A stretch of 64,000 bases of DNA from Pedobacter sp. PLR (GCF_026239675.1 NZ_JAPIVQ010000001.1:806001-870000), one strand, 5' to 3'. Counted from the stretch's first letter, positions 34,702 through 44,633 are shown. Translations and numbers: made by a program. The notes: generated by a model not told the origin, from the letters alone.

Positions 34702-37161
34702 CTATGCTTTTTCGAAGCTATAATTCGCTCCTTTAAGCGCTTTAAAGCTAACTACTCCTTGTTTTTCAGTAGTTCGGGCAATGACTTTACCTTGCTTGTC
34801 TTTAATCAACATATTTGCTGGTAAATCAATCTTGCAATCGCCCCCATTTAATGCCAGTACATTTCCTTTTTTCAAGGCTCCGTTTTCCCAGTCGAAATCA
34901 ACTACAAAAGCATTTCTTGCACGCATTCCTTTGATAGAGCCGTCTTTCCAGTCTTTATCAGAAGGCAATGCAGGCAGCAACCGGATCACGTTATCATTAC
35001 CATGACTTTGCATCAGCATTTCTGCAATCCCGGAAGTACCACCGAAGTTTCCATCAATCTGGAAAGGCGGGTGTGCACAGAACAAGTTCGGATACGTTCC
35101 ACCAGAGTGCATGTTTAATTTTCTTGAAGGATCTACCAGGGTCACCAACTGTTTGAACAGTTTTAAGGCATGATCTCCATCTCCTAGTCGCGCCCAATGG
35201 TTAATTTTCCATGCTTTCGACCATCCGGTTCCACCATCACCTCTTTGAATCAGACTTTCGCGTGCTGCTTTAGCCAGCTCCGGACTGTCCCATGGGGTAA
35301 TTTCTTCATAAGGATGTAAACCATAAAGTTGAGATACATGGCGGTGTGTTGGTTCTGCATCTTTCCAGTCCTCCAACCATTCATTGATGTCACCAGCAGC
35401 CCCAATTTGATTGGGTGCCAGGCGTTTCCTGATCGCTGATAATTCTTTAGCCCATTCCTGGTCTTTTCCTAAAATCTTTGCTGCTTCAATGCTATAACCA
35501 AAAATCTCCCTGCAAATCTGCATGTCCATTGTTGGTCCCATTGCCGATTGTCCTTTAAAGCCATCTGGCATAATATAGGTGTTTTCCGGCGAATTTGAAG
35601 GTGCTGTAACCAACCATTTATGTTTCGGTTCTTCAATCAGAATTGCCGAAAGGAAAGTGGCTGCTTCTTTAAATACAGGATAATATTTTGCTAAGAATGC
35701 TTTATCGTTAGTGAATTTATAGTGCTCCCAAAGGTGTTCGCATAACCAGGCGCCACCGGTTAAAGTAGAGCCCCATTCTGCACCCTCTCCAGGAGAAGTG
35801 TATCCCCATGGGTTCGCGATTACGTGTGCTACCCAACCTGGTGCATTGTAATATGCTTTTGCAGTTTTTGATCCTGGTTTCACCAGACCTGCAATAAATT
35901 GGTGTAAAGGAGCTGCAAGATCACCTAAACCAGTCGGTTCTGCCAGCCAGTAGTTCATCTGAATGTTAATGTTCAAATGATAATCTCCGTTCCATGGTGT
36001 TTGGTATTCTTCCGCCCAGAGTCCTTGTAAATTTGCAGGTAAACTGCCTTGCTGAGAAGAAGAAATCAACAGGTAACGACCGAAATTATAATACAAAACC
36101 GGAAACTGAGGGTCCGGCAACTGTTTAGCATAACGCTCCATACGTTCCGGAGTACTTAAAGCGGCAACTTCCGAAGGTGCTCCTTTTAGTGAAAACCTGT
36201 TTCTGTTGAAGAAGCTACCGAAAGCAGCAAGGTGTGCTTTTTCAATTTGTAGCGGACTTAAATTACCTGCTTTCATCAGGTTGTTTTTCACCGTAGCTAC
36301 GGGATCTGCTCCACGCTTATTGTAATCGGCTACGTTATAATCTGTGGCGGCAGTCCAGCGTAAAATAACCTCGTCTGCATTGATCACCTCTATTTCATTT
36401 CCTTTGACAATCTTTTGTCCGCCTTTAGCCTGAACCTGCAAGCCCGCAGCGAAACGAAGTCCGGCTTCTTTGCCGTTTGGCAGCTGCCCGTTCATCATCA
36501 ACATCTGCCCTTCCGCTTTCACCGTAGCATTTTCTTTTCTATTGATAGTAGTGCTGAAACTAATCTTTCCCTTTTCCGAAGCGCTGATTTTAATCATCAT
36601 CACATTCCCGGGAATACTAACCAGGGCTTCCTGAGTATAACTTACGCCGTTACGTTTCCATTTTGTAGTAGCAATCGCCTTTTCCAGATTCAATATCCGA
36701 CTGTAGCCGGTATAGGCAGCAGTAGTATCTTTCCAGTTGATCAACAGGTCTCCCATGGTCTGGTAGGCGCCATAAGGGGCATCTTTCCCGGCCCCATTCG
36801 CGGAACCTGCTCCTTTTGACACAAACTGCTTTTGTAACAGCTCCTGCGCTTCTTTATTCTGACCTTTCAACAGATAGTCCTGAATAGGTTTCAGGTATTG
36901 ATGGGCATTTTCCCTATCAGCATCCTGTACCCCACCCGACCATAATGTGATCTCATTCAGGGTAATTTTATCTTTATTCGGGTTTCCGCCAATCAATGCA
37001 CCGATACGTCCATTCCCTAATGGCAGGGCCTCCTGGAAGGTAGCTGCTGGTTTCTTGAAGTAAATAGTGACGTCAGAAGATTGTGCGAAAGCCCCTGTGC
37101 TGAGCGCAAGAAGAAAGGTGTTGCCCAGAGCAACGAAGAAAATATTCCGGTAAAGCTTCAT
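34702..37161 (-). CDS. GH95 alpha-L-fucosidase (second copy)
   Basis: Second GH95 enzyme, exported by a signal peptide (STGAFAQ near residue 27). The N-terminal domain has EALPLGNGRIGALIGG and ITLWSG; the catalytic domain carries LNINIQMNYWL (Asn pair near residues 396-398) and IDGNFGG (Asp near 702), so the catalytic set is complete. Compared with the 4716-7262 copy it differs in active-site neighbours, for example TPWNGDYHLNI in place of PPWGSNYTTNI, a region known to tune fucose versus L-galactose use in GH95. It has its own terminator and no tight partner, so it is likely a single-gene transcript. Confidence 0.92.
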   Translation of the reverse strand: MKLYRNIFFVALGNTFLLALSTGAFAQSSDVTIYFKKPAATFQEALPLGNGRIGALIGGNPNKDKITLNEITLWSGGVQDADRENAHQYLKPIQDYLLKGQNKEAQELLQKQFVSKGAGSANGAGKDAPYGAYQTMGDLLINWKDTTAAYTGYSRILNLEKAIATTKWKRNGVSYTQEALVSIPGNVMMIKISASEKGKISFSTTINRKENATVKAEGQMLMMNGQLPNGKEAGLRFAAGLQVQAKGGQKIVKGNEIEVINADEVILRWTAATDYNVADYNKRGADPVATVKNNLMKAGNLSPLQIEKAHLAAFGSFFNRNRFSLKGAPSEVAALSTPERMERYAKQLPDPQFPVLYYNFGRYLLISSSQQGSLPANLQGLWAEEYQTPWNGDYHLNINIQMNYWLAEPTGLGDLAAPLHQFIAGLVKPGSKTAKAYYNAPGWVAHVIANPWGYTSPGEGAEWGSTLTGGAWLCEHLWEHYKFTNDKAFLAKYYPVFKEAATFLSAILIEEPKHKWLVTAPSNSPENTYIMPDGFKGQSAMGPTMDMQICREIFGYSIEAAKILGKDQEWAKELSAIRKRLAPNQIGAAGDINEWLEDWKDAEPTHRHVSQLYGLHPYEEITPWDSPELAKAARESLIQRGDGGTGWSKAWKINHWARLGDGDHALKLFKQLVTLVDPSRKLNMHSGGTYPNLFCAHPPFQIDGNFGGTSGIAEMLMQSHGNDNVIRLLPALPSDKDWKDGSIKGMRARNAFVVDFDWENGALKKGNVLALNGGDCKIDLPANMLIKDKQGKVIARTTEKQGVVSFKALKGANYSFEKA

Positions 37162-37417
37162 TTTGTTTATTGGTTTCAGGTGTGTTACCCAAAGAACGTC
37201 ACATTTACCGAAAATAAACTGAGTTTTTCTGTCTAATTATTAAGGTATTTTGGCAACCAGTTCAATTCATCAGCATGGCTTTAACCGGCCTGAATATTCC
37301 ATAAATTTCATTTAAATACGAAAAAGCAATACTCAGATTAATTTAATAAAAAATAATTACCGTAAAAGTTGTTGTTTAAATTTTAAATGTAGTAGTTAGA
37401 CCAGAGCCCAATGGTAT

Positions 37418-38263
37418 ATGACTGATCCTGCTACATTGCCCATCTTCTTAAATCCACTGACCGATTTTGGTTTTAAACATCTATTTGGTGCAGAAACAAA
37501 TAAGGACCTGTTGATTTCCTTTCTTAATGCTATTTTTAAAGGTGAAAAGACAATTATAGACATTCAGTATAGTACTACAGAATATGCGGGAAACCTAAAA
37601 ATATTAAAAAAGGTGTTTTTTGATGTGACCTGTACCGCGGCTGATGGGGAGCAGTTTATCATTGATAATGCAGCAGAAAAAACAAGCGCTTTTCAGAGAG
37701 CGGTGTATTTTCTACTTGTCGAGATTGATCAACGAACAGATTTCAGTTTTAAACACCTGGCAGGAACCGCTTAAGGAAGCTTACCTCGTTGCTGTGCTGG
37801 ATTTTAAAATTACCGATAGCGAACCTGAGACCTACCTCCAGGACATCGCATTAATCAATAAAGTTAGCGGAAAGCTATTCTACCCAAGGCTTGGCTTTAA
37901 ATTCCTTGAATTACCAGGCTTTAATAAGAAAGAAGAAGAATTAGAGACAGATTTAGATAAATGGTTATACACCCTAAAAATATGAGCACACTAACACAAA
38001 TACCTGTAAGCTTCCAGGAGGGAGTTTTCTTTAAGTTTTTTAAACTGGCAGAATTTAATAACCTGTCAAAAGCAGATCGGGAGATCTACGTATCTAATTG
38101 GAAAACCTACTCGGATTATGTAAATACTATAGATTTTGCCAGAGTAGAAGGGAAAATGGAAAACATGATACATATTGCGAAAAACCTGAAGCACATGGGA
38201 TTCCTCACAGATCAAATTTTTGCAATAACTGAGCTTCCGGTTTCAGAAATTGAAAAACTGTAA
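37418..38263 (+). pseudogene. Rpn-family nuclease/transposase, two frameshifts
   Basis: Remnant of a PD-(D/E)XK nuclease of the Rpn family (recombination-promoting nuclease, putative transposase). The three pieces join in order: NPLTDFGFKHLFGAETNKDL, then FRERCIFYLSRLINEQ with VAVLDFKI, then MSTLTQIPVSFQEGVFFK. An extra A near 37665-37669 breaks frame 1 (restoring it gives IIDMQQKKQ), and one A is missing from the A-run at 37976-37980, after WLYTLK. With both fixed the product would be about 280 residues, the normal length. Both changes are single-base, so sequencing error is possible, but decay of this mobile-type gene is common. Confidence 0.85.
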
Positions 38264-38301
38264 TTTTGTATAAAAAAAATCCAAAAGACTAATCCTACCT
38301 T

Positions 38302-38344
38302 CAAATAAAAGCCGTTCTTCTTTACGAAAAGCGACTTTTATTTG
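38302..38344. terminator. Bidirectional hairpin between Rpn pseudogene and unknown gene
   Basis: Arms CAAATAAAAGCCG and CGACTTTTATTTG pair at 12 of 13 positions around a 17-base loop. It lies between convergent genes and could terminate both. Confidence 0.6.
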
Positions 38345-38363
38345 TAGTGATAAATGATGGGAT

Positions 38364-39620
38364 TTAATCAGATTGAGACACCTGTTTGCTGAAATATGGG
38401 GCATCTGCCAGGTACTGTAAAATAGACTCAGCATCTTTATCTACAACCTGGTTGATGGTAAATTCTTTAAGATGTCCTAATTTCAACAGAGATCCGCAGC
38501 CAGCATCTTTAAATAACTTGCTTAGTTTTTCATTTTGGTCAATATGATAAGAGTTGAAAGCGGGAAGGCTATCGATTTCCAGATACTTTTTATCCTCTTT
38601 AACGATACTTAAAAGACGTCCAAGTTTTTCACCTTCAAACGTATCGTTGTTGGTTAAAAACAAGAAAGTATGGATCATCAGTTTGCTGCCATGCAATTTC
38701 ACGACAAGATACCCGACTTTCAGACCAGCGACAAGGAAATCAACATGACTTACGTCTCCCCTCCATCGATGAGAGATTTCTGGTTGTAAAAAGGTGAGCA
38801 ACAATATTTGATGCATGATTCCTGGAGTGATATTGATTCTTTCCTGTAGCCTGTCGAGTGCATGAGTACTGATGTATATTTCCAGCGGAATATCGAGACC
38901 TGTAGTCTTGAACCCAAGTAGAGAAGCCTTGACATTAAAATGCTCCCAGTTGAATTCAGGTGATGGCCAACCCAGGCGTATAGCATTTCGCATACCTTTC
39001 GTTGTTTCTACCTTTTCTTTCTTTGGTTTAAAGGTGTGAATCAGGATATCATTATCCGGATTAAATTTCGCAAAATAGGGAGTCAGCCCAAGATCAGTCC
39101 TATAAATATGGTCATTGAAATCACTCAATAATGTACAGATATCGGTAACCATATCTATTAGCATTTCTTGCAAATCATGATGAAAGGGACTATCGTGTGA
39201 ACCGAACAAAAAATGTCTTTTAATTTCTTCCATTTCAGGATCACCATATGTTTCCATATCACCAATGCTATCGGTTAAGGTGATCCCTTCTGAGAGATAC
39301 CAGGAAAGCAGGACTTTATTACCGTTAGGAAGCGTAAGTTCTACACCATCAATAAATTGAAGCAATAGTTTATTAAACTGAATGACCTTGATCTTGTCGA
39401 TCCCTGAGCCTGGCGCAGCTTTTGCTTTTAGCACCGGGTACCGACATTCATAAAGTTTTCCCAGAAAAACATCAGGGAGTTTTTGCAGGAGTATATCACC
39501 TCCGATCAGCACGATTATTTTCCTGGTTCGATCCAAAAACCTTTCTTTCAAAGCCTTGCGCTGCTGCTCAATATTAGCAGCAGACTTAATTGCCGCCTGC
39601 TTCTTTTTCTTCCTGTCCAT
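38364..39620 (-). CDS. Hypothetical protein, unrecognised family
   Basis: I do not recognise this 418-residue protein. From the ATG at 39620 (MDRKKKKQAAIKSAAN) it starts with a basic, coiled-coil-like helix of about 45 residues, has no signal peptide or membrane segment, and so is likely cytoplasmic. The middle contains a run of acidic and aromatic residues (FGSHDSPFHHDLQEM). Near residues 265-285 the pattern IYISTHALDRLQERI resembles the helix seen in small RelE- or DUF4258-like toxins, but the rest does not fit. A longer frame from 39689 is possible. It stands alone between the Rpn remnant and the GH95-like gene, in a spot where accessory genes collect. Confidence 0.6.
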   Translation of the reverse strand: MDRKKKKQAAIKSAANIEQQRKALKERFLDRTRKIIVLIGGDILLQKLPDVFLGKLYECRYPVLKAKAAPGSGIDKIKVIQFNKLLLQFIDGVELTLPNGNKVLLSWYLSEGITLTDSIGDMETYGDPEMEEIKRHFLFGSHDSPFHHDLQEMLIDMVTDICTLLSDFNDHIYRTDLGLTPYFAKFNPDNDILIHTFKPKKEKVETTKGMRNAIRLGWPSPEFNWEHFNVKASLLGFKTTGLDIPLEIYISTHALDRLQERINITPGIMHQILLLTFLQPEISHRWRGDVSHVDFLVAGLKVGYLVVKLHGSKLMIHTFLFLTNNDTFEGEKLGRLLSIVKEDKKYLEIDSLPAFNSYHIDQNEKLSKLFKDAGCGSLLKLGHLKEFTINQVVDKDAESILQYLADAPYFSKQVSQSD

Positions 39621-39822
39621 GCTAACTTTATTTGGTACTGGCCAATTCGAAATAACAGCTCCTGAGATTCTAAAGAAATCAGTACGCAAACATTATTGTG
39701 AATCAGCCCTATATATTTTTATTTGTGTTAAGCGTATCCATGCCCGCGCTAACTGATTTTAACTCCATTCAAATATACAACCTTATAGCAGAAGGAGATT
39801 GCCATATTCGGCTTGCAAAAAA

Positions 39823-42096
39823 CTAAGGTTTATTTTTTAGGCCCCAGCTCCAGTTTGTTCTAATTGTTGGTGTTACAGCAGCTGCTTTAAACTTATGCTC
39901 CTTCTCGTTTCTTTCAGAGAGATATATCGTTTCCCCTGGTATCGTTGAAAAGCTAAGGTTCACTTTTCCCTCATTTTGGAAAACGGAGAAAGTCAGTCCT
40001 TTTCTTTTATCAGAACTTAAGAGGCTTACATTCAAATCTGTTTGCAACCGGCAGGTATCCCCTTTGCTGCTGTATACTTTAATAAAGTTCGTCTTTCCAT
40101 TTGTTCTGCCGGCAGAAACCAGAAAACCACCTTCTGTACGAAGTTTGTCAAACGAAACATTTTGCCATGCCTCAGGTACTGCAGGAAAGATCCTTATTTT
40201 ATTTCCCCAGCTCTGAATGAGTAATTCCTGGATGGAAGTTGCGGCAGATAGTGGTGTTTCGATTACCGGTCCCGATTCCTGATACAGCGTATTTGGCTGA
40301 ATATATTGATCAAAAAGCTGGTTTAGCAAGTCGTAGGCCTGATCCCCTTTGCCCATCATCGCATTGATAGAGGCAGCACCTGTAAAAGTATAACCTTGCA
40401 AAGCACCTTTCAGAGAGAGCCAATGGTTCAGCGACTGTTCAATTAAAGCTTTATCAGCAACATTTAAAGGTGTCATCAAATGATAAGGGTAAATCATCAT
40501 CAAATGAGAATAATGTCGGTGAGAGCTCGTTAAACTAACATCCTTCCCTATCATCAATCCGGTCTCATTTACCGGGTAAGCCGCCAGATTCTCCGATATG
40601 TTCTTCCATTTATCAAGATCAGCGTCCTGAAACCCTTCTTTTTCATTTAAATTGATTAACGTTTTTAAACCCCAGCGCAGGCTGGAAAGGGCGTAATTTA
40701 CATCTTCCGCATATTTGTATTCTGGCGAAAAAGAAGAAGGTAAATGCAATACATCCTGGTCATCCTTTTTCAAATGATATAAAAGATGATTCACAGATCT
40801 TCTCAATAACGGATATATGTGTGTTTTTAGTTCTTCCTGATCCTTTGAATAGGCATAATACTGGTAATAATAGAACATAGTCCAGGTCAGATTCCCCAAT
40901 TCAAACTGTCCGTTTTCTTTATTGGCTTCAGCTAGTGGCGCTACTAAATCATAGCCGGAAATCCTGCCGATTGCCGCGGCATCTTTCCTCCATGGCTCCG
41001 GCACATTATTAATCAGATTTTGAAGGTTGCGGTTTAGGGTATTAAACAAGGATTTTCCAAGTTCAAGATGGTTGGCCGTAAATATTGGCGAATAGGTAAG
41101 CTGGGTGTTGAGGTTCCACCATACTCCCGGCCATGGCGTTTTTCCATTAAACCAGGGGCCCATCAGGTCTATCATCGGCAGGTTTTCTCTGGTAGCAGAA
41201 GCCAGTTTATAGAGTTGGATCCAATAAAAACTTTCCATCCGCTGATCTGGAATAGAAATAAAACTCTGTTGATAAAACTGGTGCCACCATTTTTGATGTG
41301 CTGCTAAAACTACCGGGTATGTTGCTTTCGTAAAGGTCTGGATAGCTTGCGTAGCCTCCTTTACCTCATCGGATTTTCCGGACGCATCATATCCTACGGA
41401 AATGATCATGGTACGCTCAGTTTCCGTTTTCTTTTTGGTCCATACGGTAGCATACCCACCATTGTTTAGCAGAGGTTGTCTGCAAATCTCAAAAGCTCCG
41501 GTTTTTGAAAGTTGATAAGCCGGATTTTCAGGATATACCGCAGGGTTACCGGCATTCTGCCCATTCATCCTCGGACTTTTGCTTTTTTCAGCAACAAATT
41601 CCCAATTAACATCCTTTTCTGATTGAGTTCCTTTGGCCGAAATATAAATTACATTGGTATTAGAGGGCACAAAAGAGCTGAATTTCAGCACTCCTTTAGT
41701 CGTATAAATCGTCCCTTCGGCGGTTGCATTGTAAATATCGAGGCTCATTTTAGCACCGGTAATTTTTCCGGCTGTCTTGATCGTCATCCGTCCTATGGGT
41801 AATCTAGGTCTGGAAATTAAGGGTTCTGAGAGTCCGGCTCCCTGGTGTTCACGCTGATCGGTAACGTCTGTCCGGCCAATGTCAAACCGGATCGTCTGTT
41901 CATCTTTCTTATAAATATTAGTGCCCATCAAGCCATTTCCCAGAATGATACCGCTATAATAGCTGGTTCCAATTGTATCCCAGTGCAGGGTTTGCCGTTT
42001 CATGAATGCCGCCCAATTGATTCCATCGGATTTCACCTGTGCAGACAAGGTAATTGTAGCGAACAAAAAAAAGAGAAAAGAAAAACAGGTTTTCAT
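39823..42096 (-). CDS. Divergent GH95-like glycoside hydrolase
   Basis: Exported (TITLSAQ signal end near residue 20) (alpha/alpha)6 glycosidase related to GH95. It keeps the N-terminal ILGNGLMGTNIY motif and an Asn-x-Asn pair in WWNLNTQLTYS, equivalent to NINTEMNYW of GH95. However, the usual catalytic Asp of IDGNFG is replaced: the aligned segment reads VIETPLSAATSIQELLIQS, with Glu at the Asp position. Gross length (757) is about 60-90 residues shorter than the two other GH95 proteins here. It may be a GH95 subfamily with altered chemistry or an unclassified sister family. No operon partner is present. Confidence 0.75.
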   Translation of the reverse strand: MKTCFSFLFFLFATITLSAQVKSDGINWAAFMKRQTLHWDTIGTSYYSGIILGNGLMGTNIYKKDEQTIRFDIGRTDVTDQREHQGAGLSEPLISRPRLPIGRMTIKTAGKITGAKMSLDIYNATAEGTIYTTKGVLKFSSFVPSNTNVIYISAKGTQSEKDVNWEFVAEKSKSPRMNGQNAGNPAVYPENPAYQLSKTGAFEICRQPLLNNGGYATVWTKKKTETERTMIISVGYDASGKSDEVKEATQAIQTFTKATYPVVLAAHQKWWHQFYQQSFISIPDQRMESFYWIQLYKLASATRENLPMIDLMGPWFNGKTPWPGVWWNLNTQLTYSPIFTANHLELGKSLFNTLNRNLQNLINNVPEPWRKDAAAIGRISGYDLVAPLAEANKENGQFELGNLTWTMFYYYQYYAYSKDQEELKTHIYPLLRRSVNHLLYHLKKDDQDVLHLPSSFSPEYKYAEDVNYALSSLRWGLKTLINLNEKEGFQDADLDKWKNISENLAAYPVNETGLMIGKDVSLTSSHRHYSHLMMIYPYHLMTPLNVADKALIEQSLNHWLSLKGALQGYTFTGAASINAMMGKGDQAYDLLNQLFDQYIQPNTLYQESGPVIETPLSAATSIQELLIQSWGNKIRIFPAVPEAWQNVSFDKLRTEGGFLVSAGRTNGKTNFIKVYSSKGDTCRLQTDLNVSLLSSDKRKGLTFSVFQNEGKVNLSFSTIPGETIYLSERNEKEHKFKAAAVTPTIRTNWSWGLKNKP

Positions 42097-42313
42097 GTGT
42101 GTGAAAATTTCAGTCGCTCAGCCACCTATAGAAGAGCTAGTTAACTAACCTACTCAGATTTAGCCGAAAAACCCATGCTTTGCCAATATCGCTGAACATT
42201 ATAACGAAATCCTTAAGTTAATAAACTTCGTGTTTTTAAAAAATGAGATAAACCCTCATAATTATAATAGTTCAGTATGATTTATGTTATTTTCATAATA
42301 CGGGAAAGCTGAT

Positions 42314-42321
42314 TACTTTTG
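42314..42321 (+). promoter_or_regulatory. -7 promoter element TACTTTTG for monooxygenase gene
   Basis: Exact TAnnTTTG match 23 bases before the ATG at 42345. It overlaps the first base of the longer frame (42321), which argues that the inner ATG is used. Confidence 0.5.
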
Positions 42322-42344
42322 TGCTTTACAAAACCCGGAAAAAG

Positions 42345-42635
42345 ATGAACATTAACTTAACTGCCATTATCAAAAGTACCGAAGGAAATGCGGAGGCGAT
42401 GAAAGCCCTGTTGTTAGCACTACTTGCTGAGTCGAGAAAAGAGAATGCTTGTATTCAATATGACCTTCACCAGGATCAGGAAAATAAAAATGTATTTATA
42501 TTCCATGAGATCTGGGAAAGTCAGGAAGGATTAGACCTGCACAATTCGCAACCTCATATTGCTCGTTTTATTGCAGATTCTGCAAGCATCATGGACGGTA
42601 CGGCGGCAATTCATAAAATAGAAAAGGTGGCTTAA
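42345..42635 (+). CDS. Putative quinol monooxygenase (ABM domain)
   Basis: A small cytoplasmic protein of the antibiotic biosynthesis monooxygenase fold (dimeric alpha-beta barrel), like YgiN-type quinol monooxygenases. The starting segment NINLTAIIKSTEGNAEAM, the ENACIQYDLHQDQENKNVF block and FIFHEIWESQEGLDLHNSQ with a conserved His are typical. It is 96 residues from ATG 42345, the family norm. It is convergent with the methyltransferase gene, whose stop is only 4 bp away. The real substrate is unknown. Confidence 0.85.
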   Translation: MNINLTAIIKSTEGNAEAMKALLLALLAESRKENACIQYDLHQDQENKNVFIFHEIWESQEGLDLHNSQPHIARFIADSASIMDGTAAIHKIEKVA

Positions 42636-42638
42636 TTT

Positions 42639-43403
42639 TTAAAACATCCCTGACATCAGGGTTCTTTTAAAAGGATAGAAAACAGGTTTTTCAGGATAAT
42701 GTGTCTGAAGCCTGTTTTTATATTCATTTGCAAAACGAGTCTTCAGGTCGTCTGGAAGACGTTCTAAATACGGGATCATTGTGGTTCCCGAAGTCCATTC
42801 AAATATGGCATTTGCATCTGTTAAAACATGTGGGTAGATTTTCTCATAAACAGTCATTTCTTTACAACCTTGTTCAAATAAAATCCGGGCGTAGATTGCG
42901 ATATCGAGAACGGACGCAATTCTCTCCCAACCATTTAATGCTTCTTTAAAAGGACTTTCTTTCGCGATTTCTCTGAGTGTCTGATGTGCAAAATGATCAT
43001 GATTTGAGGGCATTTGAATTAGTAATTGTCCGCCGGAATAAAGTAAGGCAATGATTTCCGGCCAGAGCTGTTCATGGTGATCCAGCCATTGCAAAGCCGC
43101 ATTAGAAAAGATCAGGTCATATTTTTCTCCGGATTGAATTTTCTCATTAATGTCTAAGTGTTCAAAATGGAGGTTTTCATTTTCAAAAACCGCAGCATCC
43201 CTTAACATTTCCATAGCCGCATCTATTCCCAATACCTTCGAGCCCGGTAATTCCAGCTGAATTTTATGGCTCAGCTCTCCGGTTCCACAGCCAAGATCTA
43301 TCACTTTCAGATTTTCCCTTTTATTCAGCATTGCCAGCAAGTCATAAAATGGCGCGTAACGCTCTTCTTTGAATTTATTATATAGATCTGGATTCCATGC
43401 CAT
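42639..43403 (-). CDS. tam: Trans-aconitate methyltransferase-like protein
   Basis: SAM-dependent class I methyltransferase most like trans-aconitate 2-methyltransferase, which methylates the spontaneous TCA by-product trans-aconitate. MAWNPDLYNKF is the typical Tam start, VIDLGCGTGELS near residues 34-45 is the SAM-binding loop, and SNAALQWLDHHEQL with LLIQMPSNHD are the substrate-side motifs. Length 254 matches Tam. It is convergent with the monooxygenase gene and shows no operon. The family also has related methyltransferases of unknown substrate, so the name is probable, not certain. Confidence 0.8.
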   Translation of the reverse strand: MAWNPDLYNKFKEERYAPFYDLLAMLNKRENLKVIDLGCGTGELSHKIQLELPGSKVLGIDAAMEMLRDAAVFENENLHFEHLDINEKIQSGEKYDLIFSNAALQWLDHHEQLWPEIIALLYSGGQLLIQMPSNHDHFAHQTLREIAKESPFKEALNGWERIASVLDIAIYARILFEQGCKEMTVYEKIYPHVLTDANAIFEWTSGTTMIPYLERLPDDLKTRFANEYKNRLQTHYPEKPVFYPFKRTLMSGMF

Positions 43404-43799
43404 TGTATACTGATTTAGGATTCAGGTAATTTTGTTCGCTATTCAATTAAACAATAAAAACAGGCCAATAGTTTAGCTAGCCAGGATGATGGATACCTAC
43501 GAAATGTGGTTCCTCAAACAAGAAACCTAAGCAAGTTAAGACTGCTTCCTATTAAACGCTACTATACCTTCGACATGAGATTATAGTTACATGGGTTTCT
43601 TTCCTGCTTTGACTGGAGGTTGATAGGGCCAAGTTGGGCCTATAGCCCTATCAAAGCCTTGAAGAACAGCCTATAACTTTCCTTTAGCACCTTAATAATT
43701 ATAAGGTCATTAGCCGGATAACCCGAACATTATAACTATCTTCATGCTCATCAAACCGAACAGTACTACACTCAACCTCAAACCATTAACCTCTCTAAC
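43404..43799. other. Intergenic region with hairpins, no gene found
   Basis: A 396-bp gap between the divergent tam-like and DUF6266 genes. I see two dyads: 43620-43654 (10-bp arms, TTGATAGGGC type) and 43689-43707 (short, AT-rich loop). No ORF with coding character and no clear TAnnTTTG element were found. It probably holds promoters for both genes. Confidence 0.5.
43620..43654. other. Hairpin with alternative pairing
   Basis: Arms TTGATAGGGC (43620-43629) and GCCCTATCAA (43645-43654) are perfect complements around a 15-base loop. An inner GGCC/GGGCC pairing competes with them. There is no T-tract, so a simple terminator is unlikely; it could be an RNA structure or an operator. Confidence 0.4.
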
Positions 43800-44633
43800 A
43801 TGGCAATAGCTTCAAACGGTCCACAAGGCCACCTCAACGGAAAAGTAGGCAATCTTGTTTTTTATATGCTCAACGGTCAGCCTGTAGTACGCTTAATCGG
43901 CAGAAAAGGGAAACCAAGTACGCTTCAACTGGCCAATTATCAGGAAATGGCCGTCACCACCAAACTGCTTAAAAGAATGGCTGGGTTTATTAAACTAGGT
44001 TACGGCTTACAGGCCAGAGGGACCGTGCATAACGCACATAACTTAGCCACTTCCTACCATAAAAAACAGGCTTTAAAAGGTGAATACCCCAATATCAGCA
44101 TCGATTACAGCAAGGTGAAGTTAAGTCAGGGCGTCATGCCGGAAACCGCTGATTTAAACATAAAAAAGTTAGCCGGCGGATTGGAAATCACCTGGGATCC
44201 AAAAGATTACGCAGGCTTACAGGACAACGACAGCGTGATGGTCATGATTTGTTGCCCGGAAACCGGAAAAGACCAGGAATACCTGAATGTGGCGAGAAGA
44301 TCTGAGGGAAAATGCTTTATTCCGATGTATGAGAACCTATTGAATCAACAGATAGAACCCTATATTTCCTTTATTTCTGCTGATGGCGAAAGGGTGTCGG
44401 ACAGTGTTTATCTGGGTAATCTGAATGGTGAAGGTCAAAATGCAGCAGAAAAACAACAGCAGGAGAAATACCAGCAGGTAAAAACAAGGTTTGATCAGGT
44501 GGAAGGTAGTTATTCCGCGCAAATGATAGCCAATTACGGCGAAAGACCCAAAACCAAGGTATTTAAATACCTGGAAAAAGAATATCAGGCACTCAAAAAT
44601 CAACTGGAACACCTACCCGGAAAACCGGGCTAA
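43800..44633 (+). CDS. DUF6266 family protein
   Basis: A member of a family of unknown function common in Sphingobacteriaceae. The diagnostic start is NGPQGHLNGKVGNLVFYMLNGQPV, followed by VVRLIGRKGKPST; the middle has the LEITWDPKDY and DSVMVMICCPE blocks of an FN3-like beta-sandwich. There is no signal peptide. The last 60 residues are Gln/Glu/Lys-rich, coiled-coil-like (GEGQNAAEKQQQEKYQQV). It is monocistronic, flanked by 396 and 560 bp gaps. Some DUF6266 proteins occur in multiple copies per genome; only one is here. Function unknown. Confidence 0.85.
   Translation: MAIASNGPQGHLNGKVGNLVFYMLNGQPVVRLIGRKGKPSTLQLANYQEMAVTTKLLKRMAGFIKLGYGLQARGTVHNAHNLATSYHKKQALKGEYPNISIDYSKVKLSQGVMPETADLNIKKLAGGLEITWDPKDYAGLQDNDSVMVMICCPETGKDQEYLNVARRSEGKCFIPMYENLLNQQIEPYISFISADGERVSDSVYLGNLNGEGQNAAEKQQQEKYQQVKTRFDQVEGSYSAQMIANYGERPKTKVFKYLEKEYQALKNQLEHLPGKPG

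Noticed and set aside
37418..38263. Active transposon carrying the Rpn gene
   Set aside because: No terminal inverted repeats or target duplications are seen, and the reading frame is broken twice.
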